This document shows positions 16,125 to 23,947 of a stretch of 64,000 bases of DNA, in pieces. Within the stretch, counting starts at the first letter, position 1. Every line of letters begins with the position of its first letter. Position numbers and translations under genes: made by a program. The notes under the pieces are model-generated. The model was not told the origin of the DNA. It saw only the letters and a list, made by a program, of their open reading frames with translations, and did no database searches. This DNA is from Bin18 sp965242795 (GTDB lineage Bacteria; Desulfobacterota; Binatia; Bin18), in assembly GCA_965242795.1 (NCBI GenBank), contig OZ251505.1, forward strand, positions 2,170,001 through 2,234,000, read 5' to 3'.

Positions 16125-17575
16125 AGGCCGGCCGCGCCGTCGCGGGAGTCGTGCTGCTCGTCGCCGCGGCCGGCGGGGGATGGTGGGTGGGCGCACGTGG
16201 CGGGCCGCTCCACCCGGACGCCGTGTCTTCCGCCCCTGCGGACGGGGTCTGCCCGGACGGTCGCGCGCCGCGGTACTGGAAGGCGCCCATGGACGCGACC
16301 TACGTCCGCGACCGGCCGGGCAAGAGCCCGATGGGGATGGACCTCGTCCCCGAGTGCGGAGAGGCCGCCGGCGGCGACGTGCGCATCGATCCCGGGCTCG
16401 TCCAGAACATGGGCGTGCGTACCGCGCCGGCCGCGCGGCGCAACCTGTCGCACATGGTGCGTACCGTGGCGCGCGTGGCCTACGACGAGCGCCGGGTGAG
16501 CCACGTCCACACCAAAGTTCAGGGCTGGATCGAACGGCTCTTCGTCGAGTACGAGGGCGACCTCGTGGAGCGCGGCCAGCCGCTGCTCGAAATCTATTCG
16601 CCCGAGATGGTGTCCACCCAGGAAGAACTGCTGCTCGCCGCGCGCTACCGCGAGACCACGCGCCGCAGCCGTTTCGCGGACGTGGCGCGCGGGGGCGAAG
16701 ACCTCTTCCAGGCCGCGCGCCGGCGGCTCGAACTCTGGGACATCGCCGAGCACGACATCGCCCGCCTGCTCGAAAGCGGCCACGTCAGCAAGACCCTGAC
16801 CCTGTACGCGCCGACGAACGGCGTGGTCACCCATCTCATGGCGCGCGAGGGCATGGAGATCGCCCCCAACCACAATCTCTATACGATCGCCGACATCTCG
16901 CGCGTCTGGCTGTACGCCGACGTGTACGAATACGAGATGCCGTGGGTCCGCGAGGGGCAGCACGCCGTCATCGAGTTGAGCTATCTGCCCGGGCGCACGT
17001 TCGAGGGGACGGTGACCTACGTCTCCCTGTTCCTGAACCCCAAGACGCGCACCGCCAGCGTGCGCATCGAGCTGGACAACCCCGACCTCGTGCTCAAGCC
17101 GGACATGTTCGCCAACGTGACGATCGAGACCGAGACACGCGAGCACGTGTTGGCCGTGCCCGAGGAAGCCGTCATCCGCTCGGGCCGCCGCGCGCTCGTG
17201 GTCGTCGCCCGCGGGGCCGGCCGCTTCGCGTCGCGGGAGGTCACGCTCGGCATCGACAGCGGCGACGGATGGGTGGAAGTCCGGGACGGGCTGACCGAGG
17301 GCGAGCGGATCGTCACCTCCGGCCAGTTCCTGATCGACAGCGAGAGCAAACTCCGGGAGGCCGTCCAGAAGATGATGGCCGGGGCGGAGCATGACCACGC
17401 GGGCCACATGCCAGCCGGGAGCCCCGACACCGGCATGGACGCGCATGCCGGCCACGCCGGAACGGACGCACACGCCGGCCACGCCATGACGCCGCACGCC
17501 GACCATGCGCCGGCGGACGCGCACGCCGGCCACGGCGCGACGGACCGTTCCCGCGCGCCGGGCGGGCAGGAATAG
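16121..17575 (+). CDS. cusB: CusB-like RND periplasmic adaptor with heavy-metal-binding domain and His-rich tail
   Basis: Periplasmic adaptor (484 residues) that hands Cu(I)/Ag(I) to the RND pump. Order: signal anchor (about 5-26), a heavy-metal-binding module (YWKAPMDATYVRDRP and GKSPMGMDLVPEC, about 52-82), lipoyl/hairpin region (HTKVQGWIERLFVEYEGDLV, EIYSPEMVSTQEELL), beta-barrel (GMEIAPNHNLYTIADISRVW) and membrane-proximal domain. The last 50 residues are a His/Ala/Gly-rich metal-binding tail with repeated DAHAGH units, unlike the E. coli protein; it may act as a metal sponge in the periplasm. The start overlaps the cusC stop, and cusA begins three bases after the stop. Confidence 0.92.
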   Translation: MKAGRAVAGVVLLVAAAGGGWWVGARGGPLHPDAVSSAPADGVCPDGRAPRYWKAPMDATYVRDRPGKSPMGMDLVPECGEAAGGDVRIDPGLVQNMGVRTAPAARRNLSHMVRTVARVAYDERRVSHVHTKVQGWIERLFVEYEGDLVERGQPLLEIYSPEMVSTQEELLLAARYRETTRRSRFADVARGGEDLFQAARRRLELWDIAEHDIARLLESGHVSKTLTLYAPTNGVVTHLMAREGMEIAPNHNLYTIADISRVWLYADVYEYEMPWVREGQHAVIELSYLPGRTFEGTVTYVSLFLNPKTRTASVRIELDNPDLVLKPDMFANVTIETETREHVLAVPEEAVIRSGRRALVVVARGAGRFASREVTLGIDSGDGWVEVRDGLTEGERIVTSGQFLIDSESKLREAVQKMMAGAEHDHAGHMPAGSPDTGMDAHAGHAGTDAHAGHAMTPHADHAPADAHAGHGATDRSRAPGGQE

Positions 17576-17578
17576 CGC

Positions 17579-20500
17579 ATGCTGCGCCGCATCATCGCCG
17601 GCTCCGCGCGCAACCCTCTGCTGGTCGGGCTCGCCACGCTCGTGCTCGTCGGCTGGGGCGGCTACGCCGCGTATCACATCCCGCTCGACGCGATCCCGGA
17701 TCTGTCCGACGTCCAGGTGATCGTGTTCACCGAATACCCCGGCCAAGCCCCGCAGGTCGTCGAAGATCAAGTCACCTACCCCCTGACGACCGCGCTGCTC
17801 GCCGCGCCCTTCGCCGAGACGGTGCGCGGCTATTCATTCTTCGGCTATTCGTTCGTGTACGTCATCTTCGCGGACGGCACCGACCTGTATTGGGCGCGCT
17901 CCCGCGTGCTGGAATACCTGAACTTCGTGTCGGCGCGGCTGCCGCCCGGGGTGACGCCCGCGTTGGGGCCGGACGCGACCGGGGTCGGCTGGGTGTACGA
18001 GTACGCGCTGGTCGATCGCAGCGGCACGCACGACCTCGCCGCGTTGCGCTCCCTCCAGGACTGGTTCCTGCGCTACGAGTTGCAGACCGTGCCCGGGGTG
18101 GCCGAAGTCGCCTCGGTCGGAGGCTTCGTCCGCCAGTACCAGGTGGAGGTCGATCCGAACGCACTCATCGCCTACGGCCTGTCCCTGCCGCAGGTGCGCC
18201 GGGCCATTCAGCGCAGCAACGCCGACGTCGGCGGCCGGCTCGTGGAGATGGCCGAGGCCGAGTTCATGGTGCGCGGGCGGGGGTATCTCACGTCCATCGC
18301 CGACCTGGAGCAGGTCGCCGTCGGCACGGACGGCCGCGGCACGCCGATCCTGCTGCGCGACGTGGCGCACGTCCACGCCGGACCCGAGCTGCGCCGCGGC
18401 CTCACCGACCTGAACGGCGAGGGCGAGGTGGCCGCCGGCATCGTCGTGATGCGCTCCGGCGCCAACGCCCTCGACGTCATCCGCGCCGTGAAGGCCAAGC
18501 TCGCCACCCTGAAGGCGGGCCTGCCGCCCGGGGTGGACGTCGTCGAGGTCTATGACCGGGCGGGGCTCATCCAGCGCGCCGTCTCCACGCTGCAGCGGAA
18601 GCTGCTGGAGGAGATCGGCATCGTCGCCCTGGTGTGCGTGCTCTTCCTGTTCCACGTGCGGAGCGCCTTCGTCGCGATCCTCACGCTGCCGCTCGGCATC
18701 CTGGTCTCGTTCGTCGTCATGTACCACCAGGGGCTCAACGCGAACATCATGTCGCTCGGCGGGCTGGCGATCGCGATCGGGGCCATGGTCGACGCCGCGG
18801 TCGTGATGGTCGAGAACGCCCACAAGCACCTGGAACGCAACGCCGGCGCGCGGCCCCGGGCGGAAGTCCTGATCGACGCGGCCACCGAGGTCGGCCCCTC
18901 GCTGTTCTTCTCGCTCCTCATCATCACCGTCTCGTTCCTTCCCGTCTTCAGCCTGCAGGCCCAGGAGGGCCGCCTGTTCTCGCCGCTCGCCTTCACCAAG
19001 ACGTACGCCATGGCCGGCGCGGCCGGCTTGGCCATCACGGTCGTCCCGCTGCTGATGGTCTGGTGCGTGCGCGGCCGGCTCGTGCCGGAGCAGCGCAACC
19101 CGCTGAACCGCGGCCTGCGCTGGGCCTACGCGCCGGTCATCCGCTTCGTCCTGCGCCGGAAGGCGCTCGTCCTCGTCGGCGCCGGCGCGGTGTTGGCCGT
19201 CACCCTCGTGCCGCTGCGCCAGTTGGGCTCGGAGTTCATGCCGCCCCTCAACGAGGGCGACATCCTGTACATGCCCACCACGCTGCCGGGTCTGTCCATC
19301 ACCAAGGCGCGCGAGATCCTGCAGCAGACCGACCGGATGATCCGCCAAGTACCCGAAGTCGATACGGTGTTCGGCAAGGTCGGCCGCGCCGAGACCGCGA
19401 CCGACCCGGCGCCGCTGTCGATGATCGAGACCATCATCACGCTCAAGCCGCCCGACCAGTGGCGGCCCGGCATGACGGTCGCGCGGCTGTTCGCCGAACT
19501 CGACGCGACCGTCCGCCTGCCCGGCGTGACCAACGCCTGGACCATGCCGATCAAGACGCGCATCGACATGCTCTCGACCGGCATCAAGACCCCGGTCGGC
19601 ATCAAGGTCGCCGGGGCCGACCTGACCGTCCTGCAGGAGGTCGGCGAGCGGATCGAATCCATCCTGCGCGACGAGCCCGGCACGCTCAGCGTGTTCGCCG
19701 AGCGCGTGGTCGGCGGCAACTATCTCGACTTCGAGATCGACCGCCACGAGATTGCCCGCTACGGCCTGACCGTCGGCGACGTCCAGGACGTCATCCAGTC
19801 GGCGATCGGCGGCCGCAACGTCACGTTCACGGTCGAAGGGCTGGAGCGGTATCCGGTCAACCTGCGGTACTCGCGCGAACTGCGCGACAACCTGCCCATG
19901 CTGCGCCGCGTGCTCGTGGCGACCCCGACCGGCGCGCAGGTGCCGCTGTCGCAGTTGGCCACGCTCGAAATCCGCAAGGGGCCGCCGTCGATCAAGAGCG
20001 AGAACGCCCGCCGCAACGCCTGGATCTACGTCGACCTCGACGGCGTGGACGTCGGCACGTGGGTCGCCGGGGCACAGGCGACGCTGGCGCGCGAGCTCAC
20101 CCTGCCGGCGGGCTACAGCCTCGCGTGGAGCGGGCAGTACGAATACATGGCGCGCGCCGCGCAACGGCTGCGCATCGCGATCCCCGTGACGCTCGGCATC
20201 ATCTTCCTGTTGCTGTATCTGAACTTCCGCCGGCTGTCGGACACCGGCATCGTCATGCTGACCCTGCCGTTCGGGCTGACCGGCGGGGTGTGGCTGCTGT
20301 GGATCCTCGACTACAACCTGAGCGTCGCGGTCGGCGTCGGGTTCGTCGCGCTGGCCGGCGTGGCCGCGGAACTCGGCGTGCTGCTGCTCGTCTTCCTCAA
20401 CGAGGCCGTGGCCCGCTTCCGACGCGAGGGCCGCCTGCACACCCGGGACGACCTCCTCGCCGCGGTGCACGAGGGCGCCGCCCTGCGCGTGCGGCCGATC

Positions 20501-20701
20501 ATGATGACGGTCACGTCCACGATCGCCGGCCTGCTCCCCATCATGTGGGGAACGGGAACGGGGGCCGAGACCATGCGCCGCATCGCCGCGCCGATGGTCG
20601 GCGGGCTGGTCTCGGCCACGCTGCTCACGCTGGTGGTGATCCCGGTGATCTTCGTGCTGGTGCACGGCCGGCGGCTGCCCGAACGCGCCGCGGTGCGCTG
20701 A
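17579..20701 (+). CDS. cusA: CusA/CzcA-family heavy-metal RND efflux pump, probable Cu(I)/Ag(I)
   Basis: Proton-driven inner-membrane pump of 1040 residues with the 12-helix RND layout (helix 1 near residue 10, clusters at 335-540 and 860-1030). The methionines that bind Cu(I)/Ag(I) in E. coli CusA (573, 623, 672) align with Met565 (LYMPTT), Met615 (APLSMIET) and Met664 (RIDMLSTG), with the same 50- and 49-residue spacing, so copper/silver is favoured over Zn/Co/Cd. The proton-relay aspartate is in AIGAMVDAAVVMVENAHK (about 405). DAIPDLSDVQVIV near the N-terminus is a family signature. It is three bases downstream of cusB and last in the operon. No metal-responsive regulator gene is visible nearby. 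Confidence 0.95.
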   Translation: MLRRIIAGSARNPLLVGLATLVLVGWGGYAAYHIPLDAIPDLSDVQVIVFTEYPGQAPQVVEDQVTYPLTTALLAAPFAETVRGYSFFGYSFVYVIFADGTDLYWARSRVLEYLNFVSARLPPGVTPALGPDATGVGWVYEYALVDRSGTHDLAALRSLQDWFLRYELQTVPGVAEVASVGGFVRQYQVEVDPNALIAYGLSLPQVRRAIQRSNADVGGRLVEMAEAEFMVRGRGYLTSIADLEQVAVGTDGRGTPILLRDVAHVHAGPELRRGLTDLNGEGEVAAGIVVMRSGANALDVIRAVKAKLATLKAGLPPGVDVVEVYDRAGLIQRAVSTLQRKLLEEIGIVALVCVLFLFHVRSAFVAILTLPLGILVSFVVMYHQGLNANIMSLGGLAIAIGAMVDAAVVMVENAHKHLERNAGARPRAEVLIDAATEVGPSLFFSLLIITVSFLPVFSLQAQEGRLFSPLAFTKTYAMAGAAGLAITVVPLLMVWCVRGRLVPEQRNPLNRGLRWAYAPVIRFVLRRKALVLVGAGAVLAVTLVPLRQLGSEFMPPLNEGDILYMPTTLPGLSITKAREILQQTDRMIRQVPEVDTVFGKVGRAETATDPAPLSMIETIITLKPPDQWRPGMTVARLFAELDATVRLPGVTNAWTMPIKTRIDMLSTGIKTPVGIKVAGADLTVLQEVGERIESILRDEPGTLSVFAERVVGGNYLDFEIDRHEIARYGLTVGDVQDVIQSAIGGRNVTFTVEGLERYPVNLRYSRELRDNLPMLRRVLVATPTGAQVPLSQLATLEIRKGPPSIKSENARRNAWIYVDLDGVDVGTWVAGAQATLARELTLPAGYSLAWSGQYEYMARAAQRLRIAIPVTLGIIFLLLYLNFRRLSDTGIVMLTLPFGLTGGVWLLWILDYNLSVAVGVGFVALAGVAAELGVLLLVFLNEAVARFRREGRLHTRDDLLAAVHEGAALRVRPIMMTVTSTIAGLLPIMWGTGTGAETMRRIAAPMVGGLVSATLLTLVVIPVIFVLVHGRRLPERAAVR

Positions 20702-20813
20702 CCATTCCGCCGCACCGTCCGCCGGAGTCGGGGCGTACGCTCCACGACGCCGAATCGCCCCGTGGATTTCACACCCGATCCGTTCCCACCCCACACCGAT
20801 CAGTCGTGCATCA

Positions 20814-21016
20814 CTTTGAGATTTCCTTGGATAGAATGGTTCTGCTTCATCATTCCAGCGTTTGCTTCGTCATTCCGGCGAAAGCCGGAATCCAGCGGAG
20901 ACACTCTTCCTCACAGCGACATACCGGCCAGGGCGGGGCACTACCTTCCCCCTCTCCCCAGCCCTGTCCCACCAGGGGAGAGGAGGTAGAAACCCCACGC
21001 GGAGACGCTTTCAAAC
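20814..21016. repeat. Dispersed intergenic repeat, family 2, copy 2
   Basis: About 203 bp in the 421-bp gap between cusA and dapL, beginning CTTTGAGATTTCCTTGG and ending GGAGACGCTTTCAAAC. It matches 890-1073 in block order (see there). Inside, 20873-20890 is the hairpin TTCCGGC-GAAA-GCCGGAA. The rest of the gap (20702-20813 and 21017-21122) shows no gene; the dapL ribosome binding site GGAGAA is at about 21112. Confidence 0.5.
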
Positions 21017-21122
21017 CGATACCTCTCGCGTCGATCCGCCCCCTTTGCAGCCCATCGGGCGGCCTGTAGGATCGCGGGCCGCACACGCGGGTCCGACCGT
21101 CATCAGTCACCGGAGAAACCGC

Positions 21123-22352
21123 ATGATTACCCTGAACGAACACTACCTAAAACTCCAAGCCTCCTATCTGTTCTCCGACATCGCCAAGCGGGTCGCCGCC
21201 TACCAGGCCGCACATCCCGACCGCAACATCATCCGGCTGGGCATCGGCGACGTGACGCGGGCGCTCCCCGCGGCCTGCGTGACGGCGTTCCGGGCCGCGG
21301 TCAACGAAATGGCCGACGACGCCACGTTCCGCGGCTACGGCCCCGAGCTGGGCTACGAGTTTCTGCAAACCGCCATCGTCCGCGGCGATTACGCGCCGCG
21401 CGGCGTCACGCTCGCCCCGGACGAGGTGTTCGTGAGCGACGGGGCCAAGTGCGACTCCGGCAATTTCCAGGAGCTTTTTTCCACCGACGTGCGCGTCGCG
21501 GTGCCCGACCCGGTCTATCCCGTGTACGTGGATACCAACGTCATGGCGGGCCGCAGCGCCGGCTGGCGGGACGGCCGTTACGAAGGGATGGTGTATCTGG
21601 AATCCACCGAGGCCAACGCCTACGTCCCGGCGCTGCCCGCCGAGCCGGTCGATCTCATCTACCTGTGTTTTCCCAACAACCCGACCGGCAGCATGATTAC
21701 CCGCGAACAATTGCAACCCTGGGTGGAGTACGCCCACGAACACCGCGCGCTGATTCTGTACGACGCCGCGTACGTCGCATTCATCCGCGACGACGCCCTG
21801 CCGCACAGCATCTTCGAGATCGACGGCGCCAAGCAGGTCGCGGTGGAATTCCGCAGCCTGTCCAAGACGGCAGGCTTCACCGGCACGCGCTGTGCCTACA
21901 CCGTGGTGCCCAAGGAGTGCCGCGTATTCGACCGCAACGGGAACCCCCACGCCCTGCACGCTCTGTGGGACCGGCGCCAATCGACCAAATTCAACAGCGT
22001 CTCGTACCCGGTGCAGCGCGCGGCCGAAGCCGCGTTCAGGCCCGACGGACGGACGCAGATCCGCGCGCTGAGCGACTCTTACCTGGCCAACGCCGCGCTG
22101 ATCCGCACGGCCATGACCGACCTGGGCTACGCCTGCGTCGGCGGGCAGCACTCGCCGTACGTCTGGATCGCGACCGAGACCGACTCGTGGGTGTTCTTCG
22201 ACCGGCTGCTCGACAAGGCCGGCGTGGTGTGCACGCCCGGCTCGGGCTTCGGCAAATGCGGCGAGGGCTACGTTCGGCTGTCCGCGTTCAACAGCCGCGA
22301 GAACGTCGAGACCGCGTTGCAGCGCATTGCGGACGCGCTGAAAGCAAGGTGA
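21123..22352 (+). CDS. dapL: LL-diaminopimelate aminotransferase
   Basis: PLP enzyme that converts tetrahydrodipicolinate directly to LL-2,6-diaminopimelate with glutamate as amino donor, a shortcut in lysine and murein synthesis known from plants, Chlamydia and several bacterial phyla. The 409-residue length fits the family. Visible family signatures: NIIRLGIGDVTRALP, FRGYGPELGYEFLQTAI, VFVSDGAKCDSGNFQELF, YLCFPNNPTGSMITREQL, and the PLP lysine in SLSKTAGFTGTRC (Lys248). TKFNSVSYPVQRAAEA and GSGFGKCGEGYVRLSAFN are also typical. The ATG at 21123 follows GGAGAAACCGC. It stands alone between cusA and a convergent hydrolase gene. Confidence 0.95.
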   Translation: MITLNEHYLKLQASYLFSDIAKRVAAYQAAHPDRNIIRLGIGDVTRALPAACVTAFRAAVNEMADDATFRGYGPELGYEFLQTAIVRGDYAPRGVTLAPDEVFVSDGAKCDSGNFQELFSTDVRVAVPDPVYPVYVDTNVMAGRSAGWRDGRYEGMVYLESTEANAYVPALPAEPVDLIYLCFPNNPTGSMITREQLQPWVEYAHEHRALILYDAAYVAFIRDDALPHSIFEIDGAKQVAVEFRSLSKTAGFTGTRCAYTVVPKECRVFDRNGNPHALHALWDRRQSTKFNSVSYPVQRAAEAAFRPDGRTQIRALSDSYLANAALIRTAMTDLGYACVGGQHSPYVWIATETDSWVFFDRLLDKAGVVCTPGSGFGKCGEGYVRLSAFNSRENVETALQRIADALKAR

Positions 22353-22413
22353 AGCCTCCGGGTGTGGAGAAAGACGTTCAGACCCCGAGGCTGACGGCCC
22401 TCGGCCCGGCTCC

Positions 22414-23220
22414 TCACACCACACCGTGCCGCTTGAACCACGCCAGCAGGCGTTGCCAGCCGTCTGCGGCTTCCCGCTTGCGGAAGCTGGCGCGGTAATC
22501 GGCGTGGAAGCCGTGCGGCGTGTCGGGATACAGCACGATCTCGGACGGGCTCTCCGCAGCGCGCAAGGCCGAGCGCATCCGTTCCACCGTCTCGTTAGGA
22601 ATCCCGCTGTCCGCGGCGCCGTACAGCCCGAGCACCGGCGCGTGGAGCCGGTCCGCCACGTTGACCGGATGGCTAGGCGTACGGTCGCTCGCCTCTCCGA
22701 CCAAGCGACCGTACCATGCCACGCCGACCTTGAGGCGCGGATTGTGCACGGCGTACATCCACACGATCCGTCCGCCCCAGCAGAACCCGGTGATACCGAG
22801 CCTTTCCACGTCGCCCCGACCCGAATCCACGGCCCAGGCCACCGTCGCGTCCAGGTCGGCCATGACCTGCGCGTCCGGGACCTTGGCGACGACCGTCCGA
22901 ATGATTTCGCCGATGTCCGAGAGTTGCGACACGTCGCCCTGTCGGACGTACAGTTCCGGCGCGACGGCCAGATAGCCCTGCTTTGCGAAGCGGCGGCAGA
23001 CGTCGCGGATGTGCTCGTGCACCCCGAAGATTTCCTGCACGACCAGCACCACCGGAAACGGCCCGCCCCCGCGCGGTGCCGCCGCGTAGGCAGGCAGGTC
23101 AATGTCGCCGGTGGGCACCTCGACCGGGCCGGCCTCCAGGCCGTCCGTATCGGTCCGGATCGTCTCGGCGGACACGGGCCGCACCGCCAGCGCAAAGCCC
23201 GCGGCCAACCCGGACGCCAC
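22414..23220 (-). CDS. Dienelactone hydrolase family protein; 5' end disrupted by a pentanucleotide repeat
   Basis: Alpha/beta hydrolase of the dienelactone hydrolase type. Nucleophile Cys at about residue 147 in GFCWGGRIVW, Asp near YGAADSGIP and His in PHGFHADYR form the family's Cys-Asp-His triad; the loop VVLVVQEIFGVHEHIRD is also typical. In the present frame the first start is a GTG at 23220, leaving only ASGLAAGFALAVRPVSA as a signal core. Upstream, an ATG at 23248 would give a twin-arginine leader (MTRRDATRREF...) joined to this core only if the pentanucleotide run at 23226-23245 had one more unit; with four units it is out of frame. It is therefore either a slipped/phase-variable allele or a sequence error. 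Convergent with dapL. Confidence 0.75.
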   Translation of the reverse strand: MASGLAAGFALAVRPVSAETIRTDTDGLEAGPVEVPTGDIDLPAYAAAPRGGGPFPVVLVVQEIFGVHEHIRDVCRRFAKQGYLAVAPELYVRQGDVSQLSDIGEIIRTVVAKVPDAQVMADLDATVAWAVDSGRGDVERLGITGFCWGGRIVWMYAVHNPRLKVGVAWYGRLVGEASDRTPSHPVNVADRLHAPVLGLYGAADSGIPNETVERMRSALRAAESPSEIVLYPDTPHGFHADYRASFRKREAADGWQRLLAWFKRHGVV

Positions 23221-23225
23221 GAATT

Positions 23226-23245
23226 CGCGTCGCGTCGCGTCGCGT
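23226..23245. repeat. Pentanucleotide tandem repeat (CGCGT)x4 at a gene start
   Basis: Four perfect copies of CGCGT (ACGCG on the coding minus strand), directly downstream of an ATG (23246-23248) and directly upstream of the dienelactone hydrolase frame. Five copies would restore one open frame encoding a twin-arginine signal peptide; four put a TGA just upstream of the GTG in the hydrolase frame. Such repeats mutate by slipped-strand mispairing. Confidence 0.8.
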
Positions 23246-23345
23246 CATGGCACGGCAGCCTAGGCCACGCGCCGAAGCCGGTCAACGCTCGCAGGTGCCG
23301 GCTGATTCTAACTCCCAACGAGAAGGATGTCCGGTTGACTCGGAC

Positions 23346-23374
23346 GGGCGAACGCCCCACTGTGGCGTTCGCCC
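23346..23374. repeat. Inverted repeat upstream of the small secreted protein gene
   Basis: GGGCGAACGCC, loop CCACTGT, GGCGTTCGCCC: a perfect 11-bp stem in the 262-bp divergent gap between the dienelactone hydrolase and the secreted protein genes. It is flanked by a TTCGACAGGCTCAGGAC block that recurs in other intergenic gaps, so it is probably a dispersed hairpin repeat rather than an operator. Confidence 0.6.
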
Positions 23375-23510
23375 TTCGGTCTTTCGATCCTTCGACAGGC
23401 TCAGGACAACGCAAGCGCAAGGCATCGCGAAATCTGGACCCGCGGGCTCACTAGTCGGACGCGGGAACCAAGGGAAGAAAAGTACGCGCTTCATTCCAAA
23501 GGGGATTCAG

Positions 23511-23852
23511 GTGAAGGGGACGAAGACAGGGTTGCTCTATCTCGGCGGACTGCTGGCGGTGGCGGCAACCGCCTTCGCCAATCCCGGCCATGAACTCCTG
23601 CTCGGCCAGAGTCAGGTCGAGCGTGCCACGACGCTGGCGGGCATTCTGGACGCCAGCGGAAAGGTGTGCGCCGAGGTGTCGCGGTCGTTCTATCAAGGGG
23701 AGGACGAGGATCGGGCGGCGTATTGGAATGCCGCCTGCTCGGGGGGCGAAGCCTACGTCATTCAGATTCCGCCCGACAGTCAGACCCGCGTCATCGAGTG
23801 TCAGATCGTGGAACTGATCGGGGTCGCATGCTTCACCCGATTCGGGGAGTGA
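23511..23852 (+). CDS. Small secreted cysteine-containing protein, unknown function
   Basis: Not a family I recognise. From a GTG at 23511, with AAAGGGGA six bases upstream, the protein is 113 residues: a signal peptide (MKGTKTGLLYLG then GLLAVAATAFA, cut before NPGHE) and a mature part of about 90 residues with four cysteines (KVCAEV, NAACSGG, IECQIV, GVACFT), suggesting two disulphides in the periplasm or outside. The middle segment (SFYQGEDEDRAAYWNAACSGG) is acidic, and the end is RVIECQIVELIGVACFTRF. It stands alone: the next gene is convergent. An upstream frame extension to 22983 is a shadow of the hydrolase gene. Confidence 0.65.
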   Translation: MKGTKTGLLYLGGLLAVAATAFANPGHELLLGQSQVERATTLAGILDASGKVCAEVSRSFYQGEDEDRAAYWNAACSGGEAYVIQIPPDSQTRVIECQIVELIGVACFTRFGE

Positions 23853-23889
23853 GTCCGCGCGTCCGTCCGCGCCGGAGACGTCCCCAGCC

Positions 23890-23947
23890 GCGTCAGCCCG
23901 CCACTTCCCCGTGTTGCGTCAGTTCGCCACTTCCCCGTGTTGCGTCA
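23890..23947. repeat. 26-bp tandem duplication at the 3' end of an amidohydrolase gene
   Basis: Two full 26-bp units (23890-23915 and 23916-23941), each containing GCCACTTCCCCGTGTTGCGT, followed by a partial third. The in-gene unit encodes the last residues (LTQHGEVAN, TGA) of the gene ending at 23919; the outer unit repeats the same sequence plus a stop after it. The duplication does not alter the protein because the first stop is kept. Confidence 0.8.

Noticed and set aside
14864..17575. 903-codon plus-strand frame across cusC and cusB
   Set aside because: Its first 420 codons are a low-complexity Arg/Ala/Pro shadow of cusC; the real adaptor starts at 16121.
17834..20794. 986-codon minus-strand frame opposite cusA
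   Set aside because: Shadow of the RND pump: His/Asp/Arg/Gly/Gln-rich with no family pattern, as expected antisense to a GC-rich gene.
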